Below, piece after piece: positions 18,360 to 27,370 of a stretch of DNA of 64,000 nucleotides (position 1 is the stretch's first letter; every line of letters begins with the position of its first letter). Under the pieces are notes generated by a model. It saw nothing but the letters and a program-made list of their open reading frames with translations. It was not told the origin of the DNA and ran no database searches. The position numbers and the translations under genes are program-made. The stretch is from positions 62,001 to 126,000 of the forward strand of contig NZ_JACJOG010000059.1 of the NCBI RefSeq assembly GCF_014695375.1. Reading direction: 5' to 3'. This DNA is from Coleofasciculus sp. FACHB-T130 (lineage in GTDB: Bacteria > Cyanobacteriota > Cyanobacteriia > Cyanobacteriales > FACHB-T130).

Positions 18360-18983
18360 TTGGAAGATTTTCAAGTATACGATCGCGACCTTTCCGAGGA
18401 GATATTGTCTCAGTATCTGCAAGAGTCAGCGATCGCAGTGGATACGGAAACAATGGGATTGATACCCCAACGCGATCGCTTATGCTTGGTGCAGCTGTGC
18501 GACTCCCAAAACCGCGTTACAGTCGTGCGAATTGCTAAAGGACAGATAGACGCTCCCAATTTAAAACAACTGATGGAAGCAACCGATGTCCTAAAACTAT
18601 TTCACTTTGCCCGTTTCGATGTTGCCCAACTACGGCAAAATTTAGGCATCCATGTAACTCCAATTTTTTGTACTAAAATTGCCAGCAAGCTTGCTCGCAC
18701 CTATACTTCCCGCCACGGTTTAAAGGAGTTGGTGCAAGAGCTAGAGAAGGTAGAACTTGACAAAACGGCTCAAAGTTCAGACTGGGGAAATGCTGCAAAC
18801 TTATCCGAAGAACAACTCCGCTATGCAGCGAATGATGTTCGTTATCTACTCAGCGTGCGACAAAAACTAATTGCAATGCTGCAACGCGAAGGGCGGTGGG
18901 AAGTTGCTCAGCAATGTTTTGAATGTTTGCCCACGATTGTGACTTTGGATTTGCTGCAATATAAGGATATTTTTGAACACTAA
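18360..18983 (+). CDS. rnd: Ribonuclease D-like 3'-5' exonuclease
   Basis: A 207-residue single-domain DEDDy exonuclease. VDTETMGL supplies the first Asp and Glu, HFARFDVAQL the second Asp, and YAANDVRYL the Tyr-x3-Asp. The HRDC domains of E. coli RNase D are absent, as usual for cyanobacterial short forms. It starts with TTG after GGAGAGAG, 10 bases from the CAP-protein stop, so the two are probably one transcript. The role is likely tRNA or small-RNA 3' trimming, by family. Confidence 0.88.
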   Translation: MEDFQVYDRDLSEEILSQYLQESAIAVDTETMGLIPQRDRLCLVQLCDSQNRVTVVRIAKGQIDAPNLKQLMEATDVLKLFHFARFDVAQLRQNLGIHVTPIFCTKIASKLARTYTSRHGLKELVQELEKVELDKTAQSSDWGNAANLSEEQLRYAANDVRYLLSVRQKLIAMLQREGRWEVAQQCFECLPTIVTLDLLQYKDIFEH

Positions 18984-19020
18984 AAACGTGGATACAATAA
19001 CTTATAAAATTCACGTCCTC

Positions 19021-19047
19021 TAGGGACATGGTAATGCCATACCCCTA
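19021..19047. repeat. Interspersed palindrome, diverged copy 2
   Basis: TAGGGACATGGTAATGCCATACCCCTA is an imperfect palindrome (split here as TAGGGACATGG and CCATACCCCTA arms) related to 11119-11145. It lies between convergent rnd and the rhodanese gene and may act as terminator for both. Confidence 0.55.
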
Positions 19048-19109
19048 CGCAAGAAATAGCGGTTAAATCTACGTTTCTCATCTATTAGCGATTACTGGTT
19101 CACAATTTA

Positions 19110-19487
19110 TTAACAGCTAGCAGTCAGAATCGTCTCAACTGGAAAACCTACTGCTTTCCACGCCGCTACCCCCCCTCTGATTTCAGACACTTGTTGATAG
19201 CCAGCCGCACGCAGTTTTGTAGCACCAACTGCGGTTTCTTCATCGGTTTCACCGTAAATGTAAATATCACGGGTGAGTTCCAATTTGGTGAGGGCGCGAT
19301 CGACTAATTCGTTCATCGGCATGGGGATGGCTCCCATGATGTGGCTAATATTAAATTGGCTGCGATCGCTTACATCAATAATCGTCAAAGCCGGTTCACC
19401 CCAGTCTAGCCGCGCTTTCAGGTCATAAACACGAGATTGGGCTTGCAGCGTTGGCGGTGACGGAATAATCCAAAAGAACTTATTCAT
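19110..19487 (-). CDS. Rhodanese-like domain protein lacking the catalytic cysteine
   Basis: A 125-residue single rhodanese domain: TIIDVSDRSQFNISHIMGAI matches the conserved N-terminal part and RGGVAAWKAVGFPVE the C-terminal part. The active-site loop reads IYIYGETDEETAVGA, where the sulfur-accepting Cys is absent (Gly-Glu-Thr instead). Sulfurtransferase activity is therefore unlikely. It may bind a partner or small molecule. The C-terminal residue is a Cys, which is unlikely to substitute. Confidence 0.85.
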   Translation of the reverse strand: MNKFFWIIPSPPTLQAQSRVYDLKARLDWGEPALTIIDVSDRSQFNISHIMGAIPMPMNELVDRALTKLELTRDIYIYGETDEETAVGATKLRAAGYQQVSEIRGGVAAWKAVGFPVETILTASC

Positions 19488-20139
19488 CGCTGGGTATCAT
19501 TCTTCTATGGCGTTCCCTGAAATTTAACAATAATTTTTAACATTTGCAAATTTTTATAGATAAAGTATTTACACTTGGGGGAATTTATGCCTATTTGTAT
19601 AGGTGAAATTACTTAGAAAGTATAATCATTAGCTTTGACGATAAATGGTAGAAAAAATCTAAGATTTTGTTTTCCTGTATTGGCTGATTACTAAGTATTT
19701 TTTAAAATTTATTTTCTGAGAACTTTCAATCGTATTAAACGCAAAATAACCTTTACCGAAGGCATTTTGACAAAACTATAGGAAATTTTTTTCAATGAAC
19801 TGAAAGCTTTAACTGCAAATCAGGCAAAAATGCTTGATAGAAAATGGCTGTAATAAGATTTAAAATATAAGGTGTTTCAGGACTGGCATTAAGTAAAAAT
19901 GTTCCCTGTCAAATCCGTCTCATCATAAAGTAATCCAACCAGGCTTGGGGAGCCGGGTTAGGTTTCGGGAATTGCAGGAAGAGAATGTAATGAATTAGCT
20001 AGATTAAATTTCAAATATTTAATCTAGCTAATTCATTACATTTTGAAATCATAATTTATTCTGCTTATTGCTTCTGAAGAAACGATTGCCGTGTTAGAAT
20101 CGCTATCGATTAGATGAGCTTTAGTAGTGGTGCAAGAAA
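19488..20139. other. AT-rich intergenic region
   Basis: About 650 bases without a supported gene. It holds the rhodanese promoter region and a long perfect palindrome (19984-20042). Confidence 0.5.
19984..20042. repeat. Perfect 26-bp inverted repeat
   Basis: Arms 19984-20009 and 20017-20042 are perfectly complementary with a 7-base loop, followed by two more T. No neighbouring gene on either strand ends next to it. It could be a factor-independent terminator of an unrecognised transcript or a small palindromic mobile repeat. Confidence 0.75.
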
Positions 20140-20235
20140 ATGGAATTCAATGAACTGTTAACCTTAGCGCTGATGCTTAGTCCGGGTCTTTTACTGTCAA
20201 TTTTGATATTGGCTGCTTTTGCGGCTGGCGGCTAA
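20140..20235 (+). CDS. Possible 31-residue single-membrane-span microprotein
   Basis: An ATG-started frame encodes MEFNELLTLA followed by a continuous hydrophobic helix (residues 10-28) and ends AAFAAGG. Size and shape match the many small single-span subunits of cyanobacterial photosynthetic complexes, but the sequence is not one I recognise. The ribosome site is weak (AAGAAA). It stands in a gene-poor stretch 100 bases after a long palindrome. It may be spurious. Confidence 0.35.
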   Translation: MEFNELLTLALMLSPGLLLSILILAAFAAGG

Positions 20236-20458
20236 GACTATTTTTAGGTTCAAATGGGAAATTCCCTGAAACAGGAAGCCAATTGGCTAGTTGCCAACTA
20301 TGCAATCGCAAGTTGGTAATGGAACGAGCAACTTTAACCGAAGCGATCGCCTAAAATGCCAAAAATAGGCGATAACTTCTCATCGAAACAATATCCTCTC
20401 TTGAGCTAGAGACAGAATTGCGATCGCAGATGACATATCGCTGAGAATTTGACTAAAT

Positions 20459-20815
20459 TTAATCAGCGAATTTTTCGCCGTTAGAAGGTTTGTGAGACAG
20501 GGAAGAACCAGTCAACGATTCATCCAGCTGCATCCGTTGTTCAAGCTGGCGTAAGAAATAGCCAGTCATCATGGCTGATGCCAATAGACCTGCTAAATTT
20601 TCTCTGTCGGTCGTAATTTGAACGTTAAAATTCTCTGAGGGAAGCATTCCCACCAGCCCCTGAACGTTCTGCGAGACGATTTGCTTAATGTCCGGCGTAA
20701 CAGATTTGGCAACTCGCGCTAAAACTTCTGGAGATTGGTGCTGAATATATTGGAGGAGCTGATTGACTTGTGCATCTTCAGGCTCGCGGTCGAACAATTC
20801 AGGGTTAAACACCAT
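20459..20815 (-). CDS. DUF760 family protein
   Basis: A 118-residue protein with the DUF760 pattern: VNQLLQYIQHQSPEVLARVAKSV, then IKQIVSQNVQGLVG and RENLAGLLASAMMTGYFLR. The family is found in cyanobacteria and plants, and its function is not established. It has no signal peptide or membrane segment, so it is probably soluble. It is followed on the same strand, after an unrelated gap, by intergenic DNA and appears monocistronic. Confidence 0.82.
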   Translation of the reverse strand: MVFNPELFDREPEDAQVNQLLQYIQHQSPEVLARVAKSVTPDIKQIVSQNVQGLVGMLPSENFNVQITTDRENLAGLLASAMMTGYFLRQLEQRMQLDESLTGSSLSHKPSNGEKFAD

Positions 20816-20956
20816 TGGAATAAAAAGATTTGAGTAGCTTTCCTTCTACTGTAAACGATTGTGTTGTTTGGCTACTCCATACTATTGGTTATCAAATGTA
20901 AGCCGATAGAGAGATTTTTTGAAAAATATGCTCTGTGAAACACCAAATGGCTGGTT

Positions 20957-21448
20957 TTACGGTACATCCTGCTGAGTCAGTTGGGGGAGTTGTTCGACTT
21001 CAAAATATTGATGAAATTTTTCCGTAACCTGTAACCAGTAGGAACGACCATCGGCTTGTCGGCGCTTGCGGATAAAACCCAGTTCGACAAGTTCCTGGAC
21101 GTGCTGATAAGCTCCCGAACCGCGCAAATCGACCAACTCAGATTGGGTAATGGGGCCTTTGAGGGCGATCGCTGCCAGCGTCCTTAAGGCTCCCACGCCT
21201 AAGTCTAGCGGCACTAACGCCTCTACCAAACCTTGAAAGGGCGAGCGCAATTGTAAGGTAAAGCCTTCAGGCGTTTCCACCACTTCTAGGGCGCTATCCC
21301 GGTGGGCATAGTCAGTCATGAGTTCAATCAGGGCATCTTCGGCGTTATCGCGATCGCATTCAGCATATTCGGCAATTTCGCTAACCGAGATCGGCTTACC
21401 CTTGAGATAAAGAATGGCTTCAATTTTCGAGGCGAGGCGAGGCATCAT
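20957..21448 (-). CDS. scpB: Segregation and condensation protein B
   Basis: ScpB is the winged-helix kleisin-partner of the SMC-ScpA complex that compacts and segregates chromosomes. Two winged-helix domains are visible: SKIEAILYLKGKPISVSEIA at residues 6-25, and LRTLAAIALKGPITQSELVDLRGSGAYQHVQELVELGFI from about 88, with GRSYWLQVTEKFHQYF at the end. At 163 residues it is near the short end of the range. Two ATG codons in tandem open the frame (21448 and 21445). A heptamer array lies directly upstream. Confidence 0.92.
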   Translation of the reverse strand: MMPRLASKIEAILYLKGKPISVSEIAEYAECDRDNAEDALIELMTDYAHRDSALEVVETPEGFTLQLRSPFQGLVEALVPLDLGVGALRTLAAIALKGPITQSELVDLRGSGAYQHVQELVELGFIRKRRQADGRSYWLQVTEKFHQYFEVEQLPQLTQQDVP

Positions 21449-21494
21449 TAGTCATTCGTCATTAGTCAGTCATTCGTCATTCGTCATTCGTCAT
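21447..21494. repeat. Heptanucleotide tandem array (ATTCGTC/ATTAGTC)
   Basis: Six or seven units of ATTCGTC or ATTAGTC, one shortened to AGTC, abut the scpB start codon and lie in the 86-base gap between scpB and the ABC ATPase gene. Short tandem heptamers of this sort are common in filamentous cyanobacteria. Confidence 0.75.
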
Positions 21495-21534
21495 GGGGAA
21501 GAGACTCTGAATAAAAGACGAATGACTAAATGGG

Positions 21535-22383
21535 TTAGTCTAGCTGGCGTCCTGTGAGTTCAACGAAAATATCTTCTAGATTGGACGGGCGAACCATCAT
21601 ACCAGTTTTATCCGGTGCAGCGTCAAGATAAGCGTTGGCTTGTTCCAGATTGGGGAAGAATTTGTATTCCCAGCGATCTCCTTGTTGTTTCATCACCAAC
21701 CCTTCGCCGTGTTTAGAGCGCAGCTGTTGCAAGGTGCCAAGCTCAATCAATTGACCGGCATCCATGATACCAATGCGATCGCACAAATATTCCACCTCAT
21801 CCATGTAATGCGTCGTCAGCAGCATCGTCATCCCTTGCTTATTCAAATCTCGGATAATTTCCCAGAGACGGCGGCGCGTTTGCGGGTCTAATCCCACCGT
21901 TGGCTCATCCAAAAAAAGAATAGAAGGTTGATGCAATAAGGCTCTGGCAATCTGCAATCGGCGCTTCATGCCACCTGAAAGGGTTTTTACCAGGCTATCT
22001 CGCCTGTCTACCAGTTCCACGTATTCCAGCCATCGATCGATGTCCTGCTGTCGCTGGTGCTGGGGAATATGGTGCATCCGCCCATGCAGTTCCATATTTT
22101 CCCAAACCGTCAAATCGGCATCCACGCTGATTTGTTGCAATACCACCCCAATATTTTGTTTTACCTGCAAAGGTTGTCGTACCACATCATATCCAGCGAC
22201 CTCAATTTGACCTTCACTGGGTTTTGTCAATGTGGTTAGCATCCGAATTGTCGTAGATTTCCCTGCACCGTTAGGGCCAAGGAGTCCAAACATCTCTCCA
22301 GATTTAATCGTAAAGGAGAGGTCGTTGACGACAGGGATTTTGTTGTAGAGTTTGCGGACGTTCTCAAGGGAAACAGCAGTCAT
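21535..22383 (-). CDS. ABC-2 type transporter ATP-binding protein (DrrA-like)
   Basis: A 282-residue ATPase with Walker A GPNGAGKST, Q-loop VLQQ, signature LSGGMKRRLQIARAL, Walker B ILFLDEPTVGLDP and H-loop LTTHYMDE. The C-terminal section RPSNLEDIFVELTGR is typical of DrrA/CcmA-type exporters, which pair with a separate ABC-2 permease. No permease gene is adjacent: upstream is the TIGR02450 gene 8 bases away, and downstream is scpB. The exported substrate is unknown. Confidence 0.9.
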   Translation of the reverse strand: MTAVSLENVRKLYNKIPVVNDLSFTIKSGEMFGLLGPNGAGKSTTIRMLTTLTKPSEGQIEVAGYDVVRQPLQVKQNIGVVLQQISVDADLTVWENMELHGRMHHIPQHQRQQDIDRWLEYVELVDRRDSLVKTLSGGMKRRLQIARALLHQPSILFLDEPTVGLDPQTRRRLWEIIRDLNKQGMTMLLTTHYMDEVEYLCDRIGIMDAGQLIELGTLQQLRSKHGEGLVMKQQGDRWEYKFFPNLEQANAYLDAAPDKTGMMVRPSNLEDIFVELTGRQLD

Positions 22384-22391
22384 AGGAATTA

Positions 22392-22676
22392 TTAAAAATT
22401 AGAAATGATTGGACTTTCAATATTTAATTCGCTATTTTCCTTTTCCTCCATTTCTTGCAAAGATTGCCAGCCTGCTTGCCACTGGGAGGGATTTTTTAGC
22501 AGCTTGGCGTTAATCCAGAAACGCACATTTGGGTCACAGGAAGCAACCATTTCTGCAAAAACAAACTTGCCTTGGTTTTTGCGATTCACTACCTGAAAAT
22601 GTCGCCATCCCCACGTTTTTTGCTGGGCTGTCCATTTGGAACCAACTAAGTAGGGAAATTTTTGTTTTTTCTGCAT
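22392..22676 (-). CDS. TIGR02450/DUF2389 tryptophan-rich conserved protein
   Basis: A 94-residue protein matching TIGR02450 in outline: GSKWTAQQKTWGWRHFQVV, then NQGKFVFAEMVASCDPNVRFWINAKLLK and WQAGWQSLQEM. The family occurs in cyanobacteria and some proteobacteria and has no known function. It lies 8 bases upstream of the ABC ATPase gene and is probably translated from the same mRNA. Confidence 0.85.
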   Translation of the reverse strand: MQKKQKFPYLVGSKWTAQQKTWGWRHFQVVNRKNQGKFVFAEMVASCDPNVRFWINAKLLKNPSQWQAGWQSLQEMEEKENSELNIESPIISNF

Positions 22677-22905
22677 TTTCTATTTAATAAAATATTTTTC
22701 AACAAAAAATACTAAATCATGTTGCTAGATTTTTGGCACTTCTGAATTAGATTTATTGCACGGCATCATCAGGACAATTTGCTCTTGATTTTACGCACGC
22801 AACAGACGAGACGAATGAAGAAGTGAAGGATGCGATAGCGAAGCGCCGACCTGTCGGTTCGCTCTTCCCATCCCTCACAAGCGCGATCGCATCCTACTAC
22901 TGGCT

Positions 22906-23100
22906 TTACTCAAGAGGGTGTTTTGAATCACTCTCAGCCAAGTAAACATTTTCTAGAGATTCTCTAGCCGTGTCGAGATTCTCTTGTTCTTGTGTGGTTT
23001 CCGCTGGTGATTCGACTTCGCCTACTTCAATTTGCTGCTGGAATTCTAGCAGCGTCTCATACATTTCTTCGTTAATGTTGAATATGGGTTCTTCAGGCAT
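22906..23100 (-). CDS. Small acidic hypothetical protein
   Basis: A 64-residue protein rich in Glu, Asp, Thr and Ser, likely disordered apart from a short N-terminal helix (NEEMYETLLEFQQQI). The ATG is preceded by GGAG at 8 bases, which supports translation. It follows the Rpn-like nuclease gene by 29 bases on the same strand and is probably the last gene of that operon. I do not recognise a family. An acidic partner for a basic nuclease is conceivable but unproven. Confidence 0.6.
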   Translation of the reverse strand: MPEEPIFNINEEMYETLLEFQQQIEVGEVESPAETTQEQENLDTARESLENVYLAESDSKHPLE

Positions 23101-23129
23101 GAATTCATCTCCGTTTAAAAATTGTAATT

Positions 23130-24098
23130 TTAGACTGTTCCCGATTCTTCCTGAGAGGTAAGCTGGGCGATCGCTTGTTGGAATTCTTCCAAGGAGCTAA
23201 TGGTAATTGCCCGCTTCAGAAGCTGTTTTAGCACTGCCGAATCTTCGAGATTATTGATACTCTCAGCAATCGAGCTGGGCACCGTTTCAAACCGTGTCTC
23301 CAAAACTTCGATGACATTCTCTCTAGAATTCTGTACGATTCCCTTGCGGATGCCTCTGCGCTCAATTGGCGTGATAAAGGGCATTCTTCTTTCCTCCTCG
23401 TAACGACTTAGTGTTTCTTCAAACCCAAACTGTAATTCCTCTGGTAACACCATCATCCATTCAATTAACCGGAACAACTCTAGGATGTTTTCCCGGCTGT
23501 AACCTCGTTCATATAGCCCTCGAACTAGGCTCAATTTCCACTCTAACCGCCCTTCGGGATTGCGGCGCGTCGTTTGCGCTTTCAGATGAGCCATGATGAT
23601 GACGGCAAAAGGATTGGTGCTTTGCTCTAAACTTTGCCACTGGGCTTCATAGTCCAACAGCTTGACAGTGGGAAATAGCAAACTAACTCTTGCGCCCCAA
23701 ATTTCATAGCCGTAACTCTGCGGACGCCATGACGCTTGCTCGTCTGCCAACACGGCTAAGCTGGCAACTTGCCGTCGATATCGGTCAAAAAGCCGGTAAT
23801 TATAGACATACATCCGCTCAGCAAAATTAGTATCAACTTTGCTTTGAACTTCGATGTGAATCAGTACCCAGGTTTCTTCGCCGTTTTGTCGCCAGACTTT
23901 TACCAGTTTATCGACCCGACGCCGCCCCAGTTCTGCATCGCGGACGACTTGTTGCAGTTCGGTGTCGAGAAATTCGTAGCCCTGCGACCAGTTAATGTCA
24001 GCATAAGCTTGCGGGAAGAAGAAAGCCATGAAGTCGGTAAAATAAATCTCCAAGGCTTCCTTCCAAGGGCTATCGTAATCAGCCTGAGGGTTGGTCAT
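23130..24098 (-). CDS. Rpn-family PD-(D/E)xK nuclease/putative transposase-like protein
   Basis: A 322-residue protein common in cyanobacteria. [21 protein letters not shown] opens it, and the nuclease core shows the PD-(D/E)xK pattern around VDKLVKVW and HIEVQSK. The C-terminal third is helical and variable. The family is linked to recombination-promoting nucleases (RpnA) and often appears in many paralogs per genome. The start ATG overlaps the S9 peptidase stop by four bases, indicating translational coupling. Confidence 0.82.
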   Translation of the reverse strand: MTNPQADYDSPWKEALEIYFTDFMAFFFPQAYADINWSQGYEFLDTELQQVVRDAELGRRRVDKLVKVWRQNGEETWVLIHIEVQSKVDTNFAERMYVYNYRLFDRYRRQVASLAVLADEQASWRPQSYGYEIWGARVSLLFPTVKLLDYEAQWQSLEQSTNPFAVIIMAHLKAQTTRRNPEGRLEWKLSLVRGLYERGYSRENILELFRLIEWMMVLPEELQFGFEETLSRYEEERRMPFITPIERRGIRKGIVQNSRENVIEVLETRFETVPSSIAESINNLEDSAVLKQLLKRAITISSLEEFQQAIAQLTSQEESGTV

Positions 24099-26068
24099 GC
24101 TTCAGGGTCAAGATTAGCGATCGCAACTGGCTCCACTGGATCGGCAAGCTCAAACCGGAAGACGCGAGAATAAAAGTAAAATTCCCCATCAATGGCGCGT
24201 TTAATATTCTCCGAACGGCGAAAACCGTGTTGTTCGCCCTCAAAAGGAACATAAGCAACGGGCAACCCTTTGGCACGTAGGGCCTCTAGCATCATTTCTG
24301 CTTGGTTGGGTGGGACAACTTTATCTTCTAGCCCTTGAAAGAAAATGACCGGACAAGAGAGATTCTCCGTAAAGTAAATAGGCGATCGCTCTTGATAAAT
24401 ATCTTGCCGCTGTGGGTAAGGGCCAATCAGCCGATCCAGATAGCGCGATTCAAATTTGTGGGTATCTCTGACCAGCGCCTCTAAGTCGCTGACGCCGTAG
24501 TAACTCGCACCTGCCTTGAAGACATCGCGGAAAGTCAGGGCGCACAGCGTCGTGTAGCCACCCGCACTACCACCGGCGATCGCCATCCGGTTTCCATCCA
24601 CCAAGCCTTGTTGGGCCAGATACCGCGCCCCATTCACGCAATCATCCACATCCACAATCCCCCACTGCCCATCCAGCCGCTGATGGTAGGCGCGTCCATA
24701 GCCGGTGCTGCCGCCATAATTGACATCTAGAGAAGCAAATCCGCGACTTGTCCAGTATTGAATCCGCAAGTTCAGCTGGCTAGAGGTGGCTGCTGTCGGT
24801 CCTCCGTGGCTTTTGACGACCAAGGGCGGCAACTCACCATCGGGTGCTGTATAGTCGCGATTTTGGGGCGGATAGAAGAAGCCGTGAGCGGTTAATCCGT
24901 TCTCGGTCGGAAATTCAATCGGTTGCGGAACAGACAAATACCCAGAGTCAATTTCTAACTGGCTCGATCGCTGCAACACTTCTATTTGCCGCGTCGCCAT
25001 ATCCATTTGGATAATCGAGCTAAATTTGGTCGGTGAGCCAGCAATGAATCCCACACGACCCCCAGAGGCTTTGAGAGACGAAATCTCAGTGTAATCCGTC
25101 TCAATTTGCTCCAGTCCTGTCTCCGTGTCGAGGCTCGCCAAATGCCAAATGCCTCGCTGAGTATAGGTGCAGATAATGCGTTCTTCAGATTCAAAGGCAT
25201 AGGTAGACATCCCAAAAACCCACTGCGGAAGCCCAAATTCAGCCTCCATCTCGCACAGCGGTTCAACCTCTTTTTCCCCCTTTTTAAGGGAGGTTAGGGA
25301 GGATCGAGATTGCCATCTGTAGAGATTCCACCAGCCACTGCGATCGCTAACAAAGTGTAAAATGCCATCCGGCGACCATTCTGGCTGAAAAATAGACTCA
25401 TCAACGCCACCAGCAACCCGTTGGCTTTCAGCCAAGGAACCATCCGCTGTTATCTTTGCGACCCATAATTCCGTTCCATCCCACGGCAGATTTGGATGAT
25501 TCCAAGTTAACCAAGCCAGTTGAGAACCGTCAGGACTGAGGCGTGGAGATGAATAAAAGTCGTTTCCAGACACCAGCACCCGAATATCGTCCCCATCTTC
25601 CAAGTTGATGCTAACTAAGGTATTGACTGGTTCGCGATCGCCTGTGGTGTGGTCTTCGCGCACAACATACAACCGCCGCTGTTTCCGGTCAATTATTCCA
25701 TCCGCATAGCAGAAGCTTCCTTCTGGTGTCAGCGGTTGCGATTCTGCACCTGGAGTCTGCCGATAAAGGCGCTGATCCGCAAAATTAGAAAAATAAATAG
25801 TGCCATCAGCGACGCAGAAGGCACCGCCGCCGTATTCATTGACGCGGGTTCGGACGTTAAAGGGAGGTGGGGTGACATCAATGGTTTTCCCCTCTGGGGT
25901 ACGTCGCACAATCACACTCCGTCCCGCTTCTGCGGGTCGCCCCTCAATCCAGTAAACATCCTCGCCATCAAAGGCAATCTGCCCCACTCCAATCGTTTCA
26001 GAAACAATTAAGTTAGAGGTGATGGGCGATTTCCAGGAACCATAAGGTGCTACTTGTGCTTGGGTCAT
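24095..26068 (-). CDS. S9 family prolyl oligopeptidase-type peptidase
   Basis: A 657-residue serine peptidase. The N-terminal 370 residues form a beta-propeller of TolB-like repeats ([24 protein letters not shown]). The C-terminal alpha/beta hydrolase carries the nucleophile in GGSAGGY (Ser501), the acid region GLEDKVVPP and His in EGEQHGF. It should cut short peptides as a dipeptidyl or acylaminoacyl peptidase. No signal peptide is visible. An in-frame piece of a dispersed repeat at 25275-25305 encodes [13 protein letters not shown] in the propeller. Confidence 0.92.
   Translation of the reverse strand: MTQAQVAPYGSWKSPITSNLIVSETIGVGQIAFDGEDVYWIEGRPAEAGRSVIVRRTPEGKTIDVTPPPFNVRTRVNEYGGGAFCVADGTIYFSNFADQRLYRQTPGAESQPLTPEGSFCYADGIIDRKQRRLYVVREDHTTGDREPVNTLVSINLEDGDDIRVLVSGNDFYSSPRLSPDGSQLAWLTWNHPNLPWDGTELWVAKITADGSLAESQRVAGGVDESIFQPEWSPDGILHFVSDRSGWWNLYRWQSRSSLTSLKKGEKEVEPLCEMEAEFGLPQWVFGMSTYAFESEERIICTYTQRGIWHLASLDTETGLEQIETDYTEISSLKASGGRVGFIAGSPTKFSSIIQMDMATRQIEVLQRSSQLEIDSGYLSVPQPIEFPTENGLTAHGFFYPPQNRDYTAPDGELPPLVVKSHGGPTAATSSQLNLRIQYWTSRGFASLDVNYGGSTGYGRAYHQRLDGQWGIVDVDDCVNGARYLAQQGLVDGNRMAIAGGSAGGYTTLCALTFRDVFKAGASYYGVSDLEALVRDTHKFESRYLDRLIGPYPQRQDIYQERSPIYFTENLSCPVIFFQGLEDKVVPPNQAEMMLEALRAKGLPVAYVPFEGEQHGFRRSENIKRAIDGEFYFYSRVFRFELADPVEPVAIANLDPEA
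25275..25305. repeat. Dispersed repeat fragment inside a coding sequence
   Basis: CCCCCTTTTTAAGGGAGG followed by TTAGGGAGGATC matches the cyanobacterial repeat CCCCCTTTTTAAGGG-GGGATC. A cousin lies in the MITE-like element at 59626-59740. Here it is read in frame within the S9 peptidase propeller. Confidence 0.65.
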
Positions 26069-26438
26069 GTTTTTACTTCTACAACCAAATATTGATGAAT
26101 GTATCCACTTTAGGGCTAAATTACTATCTTCCGAGTATTAGATTACTGGAGTTTTGTCAGTTAGTTTTCGTTCTTTAACCCAGCAGAAGAGTTGGGTTTC
26201 AGTATCTTTGAATCCAAGCTAAGGATTCAGTAATTTTGGGGCAGACAGAAACTTTTTGAAAATGCGAAATGTTGCATATTTATCGCAATTATATTTAAGT
26301 TTTGAGATGCCAGGGTTTCAGATCCCCGACTTCTCTAAGAAGTCGGGGATCTCGCCTTCACGAATTATTTAGGTCTGCTATACAAACTCTATAGCCCTAA
26401 AAAACTCTAGTAAGATTTTAGATCCAACGGCTTAACTT
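26069..26438. other. Intergenic region with two hairpins
   Basis: No gene is seen. AACCCA/TGGGTT (26177-26198) and a strong palindrome (26320-26352) are the visible structures. Confidence 0.5.
26320..26352. terminator. Perfect 15-bp hairpin, terminator for the 26439 gene
   Basis: AGATCCCCGACTTCT and its exact complement flank a 3-base loop. This GATCCCCGACTTC palindrome recurs in cyanobacterial intergenic DNA. It lies 87 bases downstream of the secreted-protein gene on the minus strand. Confidence 0.65.
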
Positions 26439-27221
26439 CTATTGAGGAGGAAACTGCTGCTCGTTGACGATGGTAAATCCTGAAGAAACTGAGCCGTAAG
26501 AACGAACTTTGTCAAAAATTTTTACTAATTCCCTTGAAGGTTTCCGGGTGGAAATCTTCTGCCGCGATCTTTTTTGGAAATTAAAGACCTCTATAGGGCC
26601 TGGTTCGCTAGGATTCTCGCAGGCAAAAACTATCTCAGAAGATGAAATAAATCCTAAATAGGAATTGCTTTCAAATCCTTCACAATTAGAAAAAGCCAAT
26701 ATTTTATAGCGATTAAGAGTGTCTAAAACTAAATGATTAACCCAAGAATTATTTAATCCATCAAAAACATCTAATCTTAACACTAAATATCTATCATCCG
26801 GGGAGAAAGAGACTGGATTAGCAATAACGTAGTTATGAATATTGTTACTTAAGCCCAGAATATCTCCCAGCCTTGTTGTACTCGATAGTCCATCCTTTTC
26901 AATCACTAATTCTCCAAGAATTTTATCAGCAGTATTGGGATTACATTTTATCAACAAGTTATTGTTTGCCCGACTGTTGGCTTGACCAACTCTCCGAATA
27001 TTCATATTCAGATAAATTGAATTGATCCCATTCGGTGAGGTTAGTTTCTGGGATTGATAGCTAACTTGCGTAGAACCCTGACAATTTCCATTCAGTCTGC
27101 TAATAATTTCTCGGCTTAAAGTGGCGAAATCGGAATCTTGAGCCGATGATTTGTTCGCGTAGCTCGAAATAAATCCAAGAATAATTGCAATATAAATTAA
27201 CGTTGATTTTAGCGATCGCAT
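26439..27221 (-). CDS. Hypothetical secreted protein
   Basis: I start this protein at ATG 27221 (GGAG 10 bases upstream), which gives a clean signal peptide: MRSLKST, a hydrophobic stretch, and a likely cleavage site at KSSAQD. The longer frame to 27323 would bury that signal. The mature part of about 235 residues contains SFSPDDRYLVLRLDVFDG, reminiscent of one beta-propeller blade, and paired Cys residues that could form disulfides. I do not recognise a family. truB lies upstream on the same strand beyond a 149-base gap. Confidence 0.65.
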   Translation of the reverse strand: MRSLKSTLIYIAIILGFISSYANKSSAQDSDFATLSREIISRLNGNCQGSTQVSYQSQKLTSPNGINSIYLNMNIRRVGQANSRANNNLLIKCNPNTADKILGELVIEKDGLSSTTRLGDILGLSNNIHNYVIANPVSFSPDDRYLVLRLDVFDGLNNSWVNHLVLDTLNRYKILAFSNCEGFESNSYLGFISSSEIVFACENPSEPGPIEVFNFQKRSRQKISTRKPSRELVKIFDKVRSYGSVSSGFTIVNEQQFPPQ

Positions 27222-27370
27222 CCGAAATTTTCTCCAAACGCAGCCAAGTCGTTCGCACACGGCTATCATGCTGCCAGTTCTAACTCTAAAACGATTATCC
27301 TGACGACCGGCTCGCAGAGGCATCGCAGCGATCGCGCACGCGAGAAAGCGGGTGTTCCTCTAAATATGGC

